A stretch of DNA of 64,000 bases, from assembly GCA_000169355.1 (NCBI GenBank), contig AAXX01000002.1:124001-188000 (forward strand), in the 5' to 3' direction. This document shows positions 42,048 to 50,025 of the stretch, one piece after another. Source of the DNA: Flavobacteria bacterium BAL38 (GTDB lineage Bacteria > Bacteroidota > Bacteroidia > Flavobacteriales > Flavobacteriaceae). Below the pieces are notes generated by a model. That model was not told where the DNA came from. It worked only from the letters and a program-made list of their open reading frames with translations, and ran no database searches. Numbering within the stretch: the stretch's first letter is position 1; each line of letters starts with the position of its first letter. The translations under genes and the position numbers were made by a program.

Positions 42048-42073
42048 GAGGCACGCACAGCGTGCCTCTTTTT
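42048..42073 (+). terminator. Leader terminator of rimP-nusA-infB (attenuator candidate)
   Basis: GAGGCACGC (42048-42056), loop ACA, GCGTGCCTC (42060-42068), then T5. It is a full-strength intrinsic terminator placed inside the 5' leader, ending 9 bp before the rimP ATG. It must be read through for expression of rimP, nusA and infB. Confidence 0.85.
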
Positions 42074-42081
42074 ATAAAAAT

Positions 42082-42549
42082 ATGACATTTAAAAATAAAG
42101 TTCAAGAGGTATTGGATGCGGCATTGGCCGAGCGTGAGCAGCTTTTTTTGATAGATTTATCAATTAATGAGGCTAATAAAATTAGTGTTATTTTGGATGG
42201 CGATTCCGGAGTAAATTTGCAAGATTGTATCGACATAAGTAGAGCAGTTGAAAACAATTTAGATAGAGAAGAACAAGATTTTTCTCTAGAAGTAGCTTCT
42301 GCAGGTGTTTCAAGTCCACTAAAATTAGTAAGACAATACAAGAAAAATATAGGCAGAACTATTAAAGTTAAGACTATTTCGTTAGAAGAAATTGAAGCTA
42401 AATTAACAATGGCAGATGACGAAAAAATAACTTTAGAGTGGCAAGATCGAGAGCCTAAAAAAATTGGAAAAGGAAAGGAAACGGTTGATAAAAAACTGCA
42501 ACTTTCTTATGAGAATATAAAAGAAGCAATTGTTATAATATCATTTTAA
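42082..42549 (+). CDS. rimP: Ribosome maturation factor RimP
   Basis: 155 residues. Family marks are [37 protein letters not shown] (split over about 25-60) and the [27 protein letters not shown] segment (about 67-94). It aids maturation of the 30S subunit. An open frame extends upstream through the leader hairpin, but the ATG at 42082 starts the conserved domain and follows the terminator. nusA starts 14 bp after the stop. Confidence 0.94.
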   Translation: MTFKNKVQEVLDAALAEREQLFLIDLSINEANKISVILDGDSGVNLQDCIDISRAVENNLDREEQDFSLEVASAGVSSPLKLVRQYKKNIGRTIKVKTISLEEIEAKLTMADDEKITLEWQDREPKKIGKGKETVDKKLQLSYENIKEAIVIISF

Positions 42550-42563
42550 AATAAAGAGTTGAC

Positions 42564-43805
42564 ATGGAGAATATTGCATTAATAGAATCGTTTTCAGAAT
42601 TTAAAGACGACAAACTCATAGATAGAGTTACGCTAATGGCAATTTTAGAGGATGTATTTAGAAATGCATTAAAAAAGAAATACGGATCTGACGATAATTT
42701 TGATATCATCATTAACCCTGACAAAGGAGATATGGAGATTTGGAGAAATCGTGTAGTGGTGGAAGATGGTGAAGTAGAAGATCCAAATTCTGAAATTTCT
42801 TTAACTGAAGCAAGAAGAATAGAACCTGATTTTGAAGTAGGTGAAGATGTTTCTGAAGAAGTAAAACTAATCCAATTAGGTAGAAGAGCTATTTTGTCTT
42901 TACGTCAAAATTTAATTTCTAAAATTCATGAACACGATAATACAAATCTTTACAAGCAATTTAAAGATTTAATAGGTGATATTTATACAGCAGAAGTACA
43001 TCATGTTCGTCCAAAAGCTGTAATTTTGATGGATGATGAAGGAAATGAAATTGTTTTGCCAAAAGAAAAACAAATTCCAAATGATTATTTCAAAAAAGGA
43101 GACAACGTAAGAGGTGTTATTGAAAATGTAGAATTGAAAGGTAATAAGCCACAAATCATCATGTCAAGAACAGCTCCAGAATTCTTAGAGAAATTATTCG
43201 AACAAGAAATTCCTGAAGTTTTTGATGGTTTAATTACTATTAAAAAAGTGGTACGTATACCTGGAGAAAAAGCAAAAGTAGCAGTAGATTCTTATGATGA
43301 TAGAATTGATCCTGTTGGTGCTTGTGTGGGTATGAAAGGTTCACGTATTCACGGAATCGTTCGTGAGTTAGGAAATGAAAATATTGATGTAATTAATTTT
43401 ACAACAAACGCTCAATTATATATTACAAGAGCATTAAGTCCTGCAAAAGTTTCTACTGTTAAAATTAACGAAGAAGCTAAAACGGCAGAAGTGTTCTTAA
43501 AAATTGAAGAAGTATCTAAAGCTATCGGTAGAGGAGGAAATAACATTAAATTAGCTAGTTTGTTAACGGGTTATGAAATTGATGTTATAAGAGAAGGTAT
43601 CGCTCAAGAAGAAGACGATGTGGAATTAAGAGAATTCTCTGATGAAATTGAAGCATGGATAATTGAAGAATTTGAAAAAATCGGTTTAGATACAGCTAGA
43701 AGCGTATTAAATCAAGATGTTGCTGACTTGGTAAGAAGAACAGATCTTGAAGAGGAAACTATTTTAGATGTAATCAATATATTAAAAGAAGAATTAGAAG
43801 GATAA
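42564..43805 (+). CDS. nusA: Transcription termination/antitermination factor NusA
   Basis: 413 residues. The N-terminal RNA-polymerase-binding domain, S1 domain (about 130-200), and two KH domains (about 200-345: DRIDPVGACVGMKGSRIHGIV near 251-271 and the KAIGRGGNNIKLASLLTGY region near 314-332) are present. The C-terminal acidic repeats of E. coli NusA are absent, as is common outside gammaproteobacteria; it ends in a short helical acidic tail. It sits between rimP and infB, the classical order. Confidence 0.96.
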   Translation: MENIALIESFSEFKDDKLIDRVTLMAILEDVFRNALKKKYGSDDNFDIIINPDKGDMEIWRNRVVVEDGEVEDPNSEISLTEARRIEPDFEVGEDVSEEVKLIQLGRRAILSLRQNLISKIHEHDNTNLYKQFKDLIGDIYTAEVHHVRPKAVILMDDEGNEIVLPKEKQIPNDYFKKGDNVRGVIENVELKGNKPQIIMSRTAPEFLEKLFEQEIPEVFDGLITIKKVVRIPGEKAKVAVDSYDDRIDPVGACVGMKGSRIHGIVRELGNENIDVINFTTNAQLYITRALSPAKVSTVKINEEAKTAEVFLKIEEVSKAIGRGGNNIKLASLLTGYEIDVIREGIAQEEDDVELREFSDEIEAWIIEEFEKIGLDTARSVLNQDVADLVRRTDLEEETILDVINILKEELEG

Positions 43806-43853
43806 TTCTTTAACCAAACAACACACAACATAAAAGAATTTTAAAAAGGTTAT

Positions 43854-46637
43854 ATGTCTGAAGAAAGAGTAATAAGAATAAACAAAATTTTAAGGGAGTT
43901 AAATATTTCTCTTGATAGAGCTGTGGATTTTCTAAAAGAAAAAGGTCATGAAATAGAGGCTAGTCCAAATGCTAAAATATCACAAGAGGAATATAAAGTC
44001 TTATGCGGTCAATTTTCTGCTGACAAAGGGAATAAGGTTGCCTCTCTTGAAGTGAGTGAAGAAAAGAGAAAAGAAAAAGAGGCGCTTAAACGCGAACTTG
44101 AAAAAGAAAACGAAGCAAAGCGTTTGCAAGAAGAAGAACGCCAAAGACAAGAGATTATTAAGGCTAAAGCAATTTTATCTGCTCCAAAAGCCGTTGGTAA
44201 AATCGATTTAAGTCCTAAAAAACAAGAAGTTAAGTCTGAAAAACCTGTTGTTGCTGAAGTAAAACCGGTAGAAGAAAAAGTTTCAGAACCAGTTAAAGCT
44301 GAAGTTAAGGAAGAAACTCCTGTTGTTGAAAAAACAGAAGTGGTTAAAATAGTTCAAGAGGTTCAAGAAAAATCAGATCCAACTACAGATGAAGAGGGTG
44401 AAGTAAAAATTGAAACTCAATATCAAAAATTATCAGGTGCTACTTTTACAGGACAAAAAATTGATTTATCTCAATTTGATAAGCCTAAAAAGAAAAAAGA
44501 AGATCCTAAAAAAGATATTAAAAAGCCGGGGACTCCTCAAGCACCTAATGCAGGTGGAGCGAATGCTGCCAATAATAATAAAAACAAACGTAAACGTATT
44601 ATTAAGCCTGGAGGACCAGGTGCTCCTGGAGCAAATAGTAATGCTGGCGGACCTAAAAAAGAGTTTGTTAAAGGTGGTGCAGCTGGAGGATTTAATAAAG
44701 GTAAAAAACCAATCATTCAAAAGGTAGAGCCTTCTGAAGAGGATGTTAAAAATCAAATTAAAGAAACGCTTGAAAGATTACAAGGGAAAGGAAACAAATC
44801 GAAATCGGCAAAATACCGTAGAGATAAAAGAGATTCTCACCGTCAACGTGTTGATGATGAATTACAAGCGCAAGAAGAAGGAAGTAAAACATTAAAAGTA
44901 ACAGAATTTGTTACTGTAGGTGAAATTGCTTCATTAATGGATGTGCCAATTACAAAAGTAATCGGAACATGTATGTCTCTTGGAATCATGGTAACGATGA
45001 ACCAACGTTTAGATGCGGAAACATTATCTATTGTAGCTGATGAGTTCGGATTTGAATTGGAATTCATAACAACCGATATTGAAGAAGCAGCAGTAGTTGT
45101 TGAAGATAATCAAGAAGATTTAGTTCACAGAGCGCCTATTGTTACGGTTATGGGTCACGTTGACCACGGTAAAACCTCTTTATTAGATTACATTCGTAAA
45201 GCAAATGTTATTGCGGGTGAATCGGGAGGAATTACACAACATATTGGAGCATACGGAGTAATTTTAGAAAATGGTGAAAAAATCACATTCTTAGATACAC
45301 CAGGTCACGAGGCGTTTACCGCTATGCGTGCACGTGGAGCTCAAGTTACAGATATCGCTATTATCGTAATTGCTGCGGATGATGATATCATGCCACAAAC
45401 AAAAGAAGCAATCAGTCATGCACAAGCAGCTGGAGTTCCAATGATTTTTGCTATTAATAAAGTAGATAAGCCAGCGGCTAATCCAGAAAAGATTAAAGAG
45501 CAATTAGCAGGAATGAATTTATTAGTGGAAGATTGGGGTGGAAAATACCAATCGCATGATATTTCTGCAAAACAAGGAATTGGTATTACAGAATTATTAG
45601 AAAAAGTATTATTGGAAGCAGAAGTTTTAGAACTTACTGCAAATCCAAAAAAACCTGCACTTGGAACTGTAGTTGAGGCGCAATTAGACAAAGGAAAAGG
45701 ATATGTTTCTACTATTTTAGTACAAGCAGGAACCCTTCGAATTGGAGATTATGTGTTAGCTGGAAAAAATCATGGTAAAATTAGAGCTATGTTTGATGAA
45801 AGAGGGCACCAAATTAAAGAAGCGGGTCCATCAACTCCAGTGTCTGTATTAGGTTTAGATGGTGCGCCAACAGCAGGTGATAAGTTTAATGTTTACGAAG
45901 ACGAAAGAGAAGCAAAACAAATTGCATCTAAACGTACACAATTACAACGTGAGCAATCGGTTCGTACTCAAAAACACATTACGCTTGCCGAAATTGGTCG
46001 TCGTATAGCTTTAGGACAATTTAAAGAATTAAATATTATCCTTAAAGGAGATGTAGATGGTTCTGTTGAAGCATTGTCAGATTCGTTCTCTAAATTATCT
46101 ACCGAAGAAATTCAAATCAATATTATTCATAAAGGTGTTGGAGCGATTACAGAGTCTGATGTATTATTAGCATCTGCTTCTGATGCGATTATTATCGGAT
46201 TTAATGTTCGACCTCAAGGTAACGCAAAACAATTAGCTGAAAAAGAAGAAATCGATATCCGTAACTATTCTATTATTTACGATGCAATTGATGACTTAAA
46301 AGATGCTATGGAAGGAATGTTGTCTCCGGAAATGAAAGAAGAGATTACAGGTACTGCTGAAATCAGAGAGATCTTTAAAGTATCTAAAGTTGGAACTATT
46401 GCAGGATGTATGATTACAGATGGCAAAATATTTAGAAATTCTAGAATACGTTTAATTAGAGAAGGTGTTGTAATATATACTGGAGAATTAGCTACTTTAA
46501 AACGTTTTAAAGATGATGTTAAAGAAGTTTCTAAAGGATATGATTGTGGTATGCAAATTAAAAATTACAACGATATTCGTGAGTATGATTTAATTGAAGG
46601 TTTCCATGAAGTAGAAGTGAAGAAAAAATTGAAATAA
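43854..46637 (+). CDS. infB: Translation initiation factor IF-2
   Basis: 927 residues. A long, low-complexity N-terminus (about 60-330: Lys/Glu-rich, then Gly/Asn/Ala-rich with KKKRK-like patches) precedes the GTPase: [12 protein letters not shown] (about 434-445), DTPGHEAF (about 481-488) and [10 protein letters not shown] (about 537-546), then domains II-IV with the C-terminal fMet-tRNA-binding region. The Pro/Gly-rich part includes tandem GGPGAPGA. It is last in the operon; its terminator is now split by an IS element. Confidence 0.97.
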   Translation: MSEERVIRINKILRELNISLDRAVDFLKEKGHEIEASPNAKISQEEYKVLCGQFSADKGNKVASLEVSEEKRKEKEALKRELEKENEAKRLQEEERQRQEIIKAKAILSAPKAVGKIDLSPKKQEVKSEKPVVAEVKPVEEKVSEPVKAEVKEETPVVEKTEVVKIVQEVQEKSDPTTDEEGEVKIETQYQKLSGATFTGQKIDLSQFDKPKKKKEDPKKDIKKPGTPQAPNAGGANAANNNKNKRKRIIKPGGPGAPGANSNAGGPKKEFVKGGAAGGFNKGKKPIIQKVEPSEEDVKNQIKETLERLQGKGNKSKSAKYRRDKRDSHRQRVDDELQAQEEGSKTLKVTEFVTVGEIASLMDVPITKVIGTCMSLGIMVTMNQRLDAETLSIVADEFGFELEFITTDIEEAAVVVEDNQEDLVHRAPIVTVMGHVDHGKTSLLDYIRKANVIAGESGGITQHIGAYGVILENGEKITFLDTPGHEAFTAMRARGAQVTDIAIIVIAADDDIMPQTKEAISHAQAAGVPMIFAINKVDKPAANPEKIKEQLAGMNLLVEDWGGKYQSHDISAKQGIGITELLEKVLLEAEVLELTANPKKPALGTVVEAQLDKGKGYVSTILVQAGTLRIGDYVLAGKNHGKIRAMFDERGHQIKEAGPSTPVSVLGLDGAPTAGDKFNVYEDEREAKQIASKRTQLQREQSVRTQKHITLAEIGRRIALGQFKELNIILKGDVDGSVEALSDSFSKLSTEEIQINIIHKGVGAITESDVLLASASDAIIIGFNVRPQGNAKQLAEKEEIDIRNYSIIYDAIDDLKDAMEGMLSPEMKEEITGTAEIREIFKVSKVGTIAGCMITDGKIFRNSRIRLIREGVVIYTGELATLKRFKDDVKEVSKGYDCGMQIKNYNDIREYDLIEGFHEVEVKKKLK

Positions 46638-46647
46638 TTCAATTATA

Positions 46648-46670
46648 TAGTCAATAAAAAAGCCATTCTT
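46648..46670 (+). terminator. Left arm of the infB terminator, interrupted by the IS3 element
   Basis: Bases 46648-46669 are exactly complementary to 48101-48122 (22 of 22), with core AAAAAAGCCATTCT. Together with the base at 46670 they rebuild a perfect palindrome with a single-T centre and T/A runs on both sides. The IS3 element sits at the centre, so neither infB nor the SPOR gene now has an intact copy. Confidence 0.9.
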
Positions 46671-46704
46671 TAGACTGCACCCAAAAGTTTAGACAAATTT
46701 ATAA

Positions 46705-47585
46705 TTAATTTTGATAATAATGAGTTCGATATTTTATCGGACTCATTTTGTTTAAATTTGATTTAATTCTTTCGTTATTGTAATAGATAATGTATTTATC
46801 GATTTCTTTTTTTAATTGTTCTATTGATTTGAATTTTTGCGTGTAAAACATTTCAGATTTTAGTGTTCCAAAGAAATTTTCAATAATAGCATTATCTAAA
46901 CAATTTCCTTTTCTTGACATACTTTGTAAAACACCTTTTTTCTTTAACAAATATTGATATTGCCTCATTTGATATTGCCAACCTTGGTCAGAATGGAGTA
47001 GTAAATTTGTATTATTTGGTATTTTTCTAAATGCTTTTTTTAACATCATAACTACTTGATTAAACACTGGTCGTTCAGTTAGTTCATAGCTGATTATTTC
47101 TTGATTAAACAAGTCTATTATAGGCGATAAGTACAACTTATCTCCAGACACATTAAACTCAGTAACATCAGTTGCCCATTTCTGATTTGGAGCTGTGGCT
47201 TTAAAATTTCTCTCTAATAGGTTTGGAGCTATTTTACCTTGTTCTCCTTTGTAAGATTTGTATTTTTTCAATCTTATTATGCTTTTTAATCCCAACAACT
47301 TCATCAATCGCAAAACTGTTTTGTGATTAATAATTATACCTTTATTTTGAAGTACATCAGTTATTCGTCTGTAACCATAACGACCTTTATGTCGTTGATA
47401 AATAGCTTTAATTAATCTTTAATTTCTTTATATTTATCAGGTAACCTGCTTTGTTTTTGATGATAATAAAAGCTACTGCGTGCCATATTTGTTAGATCTA
47501 GAAGCAATTCTAAATCAAATTTATGCCTTAAATCTATTATGGCTTGGGATTTCTCCTGGCTTGAATTAAGGCTTGTAACTTTTTT
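46705..47585 (-). pseudogene. IS3 transposase orfB, frameshifted
   Basis: The integrase catalytic core is intact in the C-terminal part: ATDVTEF, LHSDQGWQYQ and SRKGNCLDNAIIENFFGTLK supply the D, D and E residues. The N-terminal part (in the frame reached from orfA, reading SQAIIDLRHKFDLELLLD) ends early at a TAA at 47412-47414; resuming one frame over restores IKAIYQRHKGRYGYRRIT. A single missing base near 47412-47418 (GATTAATT where GATTTAATT is expected) explains this. It could be a sequencing error. Confidence 0.85.
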
Positions 47586-48055
47586 AGTAATTCATTTTCA
47601 CAACGAAGTCTTTCGTTTTCTTTTAATAGTTCTTCTTCTCTTGTTAAAGGTTTGTCTGATTTGCTTTTTTTTCGTTTAAAATTGCCCATAGATTTTGGTT
47701 TGCCTTTAGGTTTTGATTCTAACCCTTCTAATCCAAAGTTAGCAAAATCTTTTTTCCATTTTAAAATCATCGAAATATTAGGAATATTAAATCTTACACC
47801 AGCCGCCATTAATGAAAGTGATTCTTTCTCAATAACTTTAAGTACTTTTAATTTAAATTCCTTAGAATAATTTTGATTTATTCTTGGTAACAAAGCTATT
47901 TCTCCATAGGTCTTGTAAAAACTAACCCATTTACGAATATTCCATCTTGGAATCTGCTTCAATTTTGAAACATATTCTTCTGAATAATGTTTCTTTAAAA
48001 CTAATTCTACACATTCAAGTTTAAATGTGTAATCATACTTGACTTTTCTTTCCAT
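47537..48055 (-). CDS. IS3 orfA, IS150-type DNA-binding protein
   Basis: 172 residues. Two helix-turn-helix units (about 8-55: KLECVELVLKKHYSEEYV; about 66-110: FKLKVLKVIEKESLSLMAAG) and a C-terminal leucine-zipper helix with heptad leucines (EELLKENERLRCENELLKKL, about 141-160). This double-HTH form is that of the IS150 group. It ends 43 bp after the A6G slip site, so a -1 shift would fuse it to orfB. Confidence 0.9.
   Translation of the reverse strand: MERKVKYDYTFKLECVELVLKKHYSEEYVSKLKQIPRWNIRKWVSFYKTYGEIALLPRINQNYSKEFKLKVLKVIEKESLSLMAAGVRFNIPNISMILKWKKDFANFGLEGLESKPKGKPKSMGNFKRKKSKSDKPLTREEELLKENERLRCENELLKKLQALIQARRNPKP
47579..47585 (-). other. Programmed -1 frameshift site (A6G) of the IS3 element
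   Basis: On the minus strand the AAAAAAG heptamer sits in the orfA frame as CTA-AAA-AAG. Shifting -1 there leads straight into the orfB frame (KVTSLNSSQEK). Confidence 0.7.
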
Positions 48056-48100
48056 AAAAATGCCCCAAATAGTGTCTAACTTTTTGGGGCATGTTCACTT

Positions 48101-48122
48101 AGAATGGCTTTTTTATTGACTA
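48101..48122 (-). terminator. Right arm of the split infB/SPOR terminator
   Basis: Perfect complement of 46648-46669. It begins right after the right CTT duplication and ends 2 bp before the SPOR gene stop. Confidence 0.9.
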
Positions 48123-48124
48123 TT

Positions 48125-48514
48125 TTAGTTAGAAGGTTTAATAATTAAGGCGGATGGATATTTCTTTTTAATGTCTATCATTACTCGTTCAACTTCAATT
48201 CGGGTTTTAAAATTACCAACCCATACTTTGTAGTTGGGGCTATTAAAAACAATAGTGCTATCCAAGTCTTTAAATTCTCTATTAAACTCTTGCAATTTCT
48301 TTTTTGAGTCTTCGCTATTGCCATAAAATATCTGAATTTTATAACCTTCATTTAAAAACAAGCTATTGTTTAGTTTTCTTTTTTCTTTTAACAATTGATC
48401 AATTTTTGGATCAACAGAAACAGTTGCTTTTGCATCTTGTCCGTTTGATTTAATACATAAAAAAGAGGATACTATAAAGAAGTACAATAAGTTATGTTTT
48501 GATATTTTTTTCAT
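48125..48514 (-). CDS. SPOR-domain periplasmic protein
   Basis: 129 residues with an N-terminal signal (hydrophobic to about residue 20). The C-terminal 75 residues match a SPOR domain: YKIQIFYGN near 58-66, YKVWVGNFKTRIEVERVMIDIKKKYPSALIIK (split, about 95-126). SPOR domains bind denuded peptidoglycan at division sites. It converges on infB. Confidence 0.85.
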   Translation of the reverse strand: MKKISKHNLLYFFIVSSFLCIKSNGQDAKATVSVDPKIDQLLKEKRKLNNSLFLNEGYKIQIFYGNSEDSKKKLQEFNREFKDLDSTIVFNSPNYKVWVGNFKTRIEVERVMIDIKKKYPSALIIKPSN

Positions 48515-48552
48515 ATGTAAATGATTTTAATACAAAAATACAATTTAAGATG

Positions 48553-48646
48553 ATATTCGAACACTCAAAAATTATTTAGAACAAATATAAATTACATTTT
48601 AAGACAAAATTAAGGTTTTAATAATAGTTCGAATATTGTATTTTTG
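48553..48646 (+). promoter_or_regulatory. Upstream region of the act operon, promoter and inverted TTCGAA sites
   Basis: A -7 box TATTTTTG lies at 48639-48646, about 85 bp before actA. Two copies of a 10-bp sequence, ATATTCGAAC (48553-48562) and its exact complement GTTCGAATAT (48627-48636), bracket 64 bp, the second directly beside the -7 box. They may be a regulator site. No good -33 TTG. Confidence 0.45.
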
Positions 48647-48729
48647 TCGGAGTTTTGAAAAAATAACGTGTTGTTTTTAGATTGTGATATCTAAAAGTAT
48701 ACCAAATTAAGTCGATAATCATTTTAAAT

Positions 48730-49992
48730 ATGAAAAAGGTGGGTAACCATAAATCGTTTTCAAAGATTTTCTTCAGTTTAGCATTCGTGCTAGTAACTTC
48801 TTTATCTGCATTTGCTCAAGATGCGGCAAAGGGTAAAGAATTATTTAATACCAATTGTGCTGCATGTCATAAATTAGATGCTAAAGCTACGGGTCCTGCG
48901 CTTCGTGGTGTTGCTGCTAAATATGATAAAGAATGGTTGTACAAGTGGATAAAGAATAGTGGAGAATTAATCAAGTCAGGAGATGCTCAAGCTATTAAAG
49001 TTTTCGAAGAAAACAACAAAGTTGCCATGACGGCATTTCCACAATTGTCAAATGAAGATATTGACAATATTATAGCATATACTTCTGAGCCTAAACCTGA
49101 GGCTCCTGCTGGAGCTGCTGTGGCTGGTGGAGCAACTGCTGATTCTGGTGTTTCTAATAATGTAATTTTAGGAGTACTTTCATTGGTAATGATGATGTTA
49201 GTTGTTATGTTGTTCCTAGTGAACAATATGCTTACTAAAATTGCTGATGCTAAAGGATTAGAAGTTGAAAGAAAAGATCGTTCAATAATGAATCTTTTCA
49301 GAGCTTATGTTAAGAATCAGTTTTTAGTATTGGTTTCAGTAATCTTATTGTTATTGGTTTCTGCTTACTTTGCATACGGATGGTTGATGCAAATAGGTGT
49401 TGATCAAGGATACGAGCCAGTACAACCAATTCATTATTCGCACAGAATTCATGCTGGTGATAATGGTATTGATTGTAAATACTGTCACTCTTCTGCTAGA
49501 GTAAGTAAGCATGCAGGTATTCCTTCTTTAAATGTTTGTATGAATTGTCATAAAAACATTAGTGAAGTGGCTGAAACAACTGCTACAGAAGAACATTCTA
49601 AAGCTTTTTATGATGAGCAAATTGCAAAATTATACGATGCAGTTGGATGGGATAAATCTTTACAAAAGTACACGGGTAAAACTAAACCAGTTAAATGGGT
49701 TAGAATTCATAACTTGCCAGATCACGTTTATTTTAATCACTCACAACACGTAACTGTTGCAGGTGTTGAATGTCAAACATGTCACGGTCCTGTTCAAGAA
49801 TATGAATTCCAAAAACAATTTGCGCCTCTTACAATGGGATGGTGTATTAATTGTCATAGAGAAACAAATGTGAAGGTAGAAGATAATGCTTACTACAAAA
49901 AAGTACACGAAGAACTTTCTAAAAAATACGGAGTATCACAGTTAACTGCTGCTCAAATGGGAGGTTTAGAATGTGGAAAATGTCACTATTAA
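48730..49992 (+). CDS. actA: Alternative complex III multiheme cytochrome c subunit ActA
   Basis: 420 residues. After a signal peptide (to about 30) come six CxxCH heme sites: CAACH near 43-47 in a monoheme domain, then, beyond two membrane segments (about 143-167 and 198-222), five more (CKYCH near 249, CMNCH, CQTCH, CINCH, CGKCH), making a C-terminal pentaheme unit. Alternative complex III oxidises menaquinol and passes electrons to the terminal oxidase. It starts an eight-gene set through coxA. The N-terminal monoheme fusion is a family variant. Confidence 0.93.
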   Translation: MKKVGNHKSFSKIFFSLAFVLVTSLSAFAQDAAKGKELFNTNCAACHKLDAKATGPALRGVAAKYDKEWLYKWIKNSGELIKSGDAQAIKVFEENNKVAMTAFPQLSNEDIDNIIAYTSEPKPEAPAGAAVAGGATADSGVSNNVILGVLSLVMMMLVVMLFLVNNMLTKIADAKGLEVERKDRSIMNLFRAYVKNQFLVLVSVILLLLVSAYFAYGWLMQIGVDQGYEPVQPIHYSHRIHAGDNGIDCKYCHSSARVSKHAGIPSLNVCMNCHKNISEVAETTATEEHSKAFYDEQIAKLYDAVGWDKSLQKYTGKTKPVKWVRIHNLPDHVYFNHSQHVTVAGVECQTCHGPVQEYEFQKQFAPLTMGWCINCHRETNVKVEDNAYYKKVHEELSKKYGVSQLTAAQMGGLECGKCHY

Positions 49993-50025
49993 TAAAAATA
50001 ATTTAAGAAGCTAATATACTATACA

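Larger units (their letters stand above)
46671..48097 (-). mobile_element. IS3-family (IS150-type) insertion sequence, 1427 bp
   Basis: Imperfect terminal repeats: the left starts TAGACTGCACCCAAAAG (46671), the right, read inward, TGAACATGCCCCAAAAAG (from 48097); both continue TT(T)AGACA. A 3-bp direct repeat CTT flanks it (46668-46670 and 48098-48100), the normal IS3 target duplication. orfA and orfB are on the minus strand, with a programmed-frameshift site between. The orfB copy has a frameshift, so this copy is probably not self-mobile. Confidence 0.9.

Noticed and set aside
41944..42081. N-terminal extension of RimP through the leader
   Set aside because: The extra frame runs over the promoter and terminator hairpin and has no family similarity; ATG 42082 is the start.
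44410..44727. Open frames inside infB on both strands
   Set aside because: They are frame shadows of the low-complexity N-terminal coding region; the IF-2 frame is continuous and conserved.
47412..47418. Second programmed frameshift within orfB
   Set aside because: There is no slippery heptamer here and IS3 elements use only the site at the orfA-orfB junction; a deletion or sequence error is simpler.
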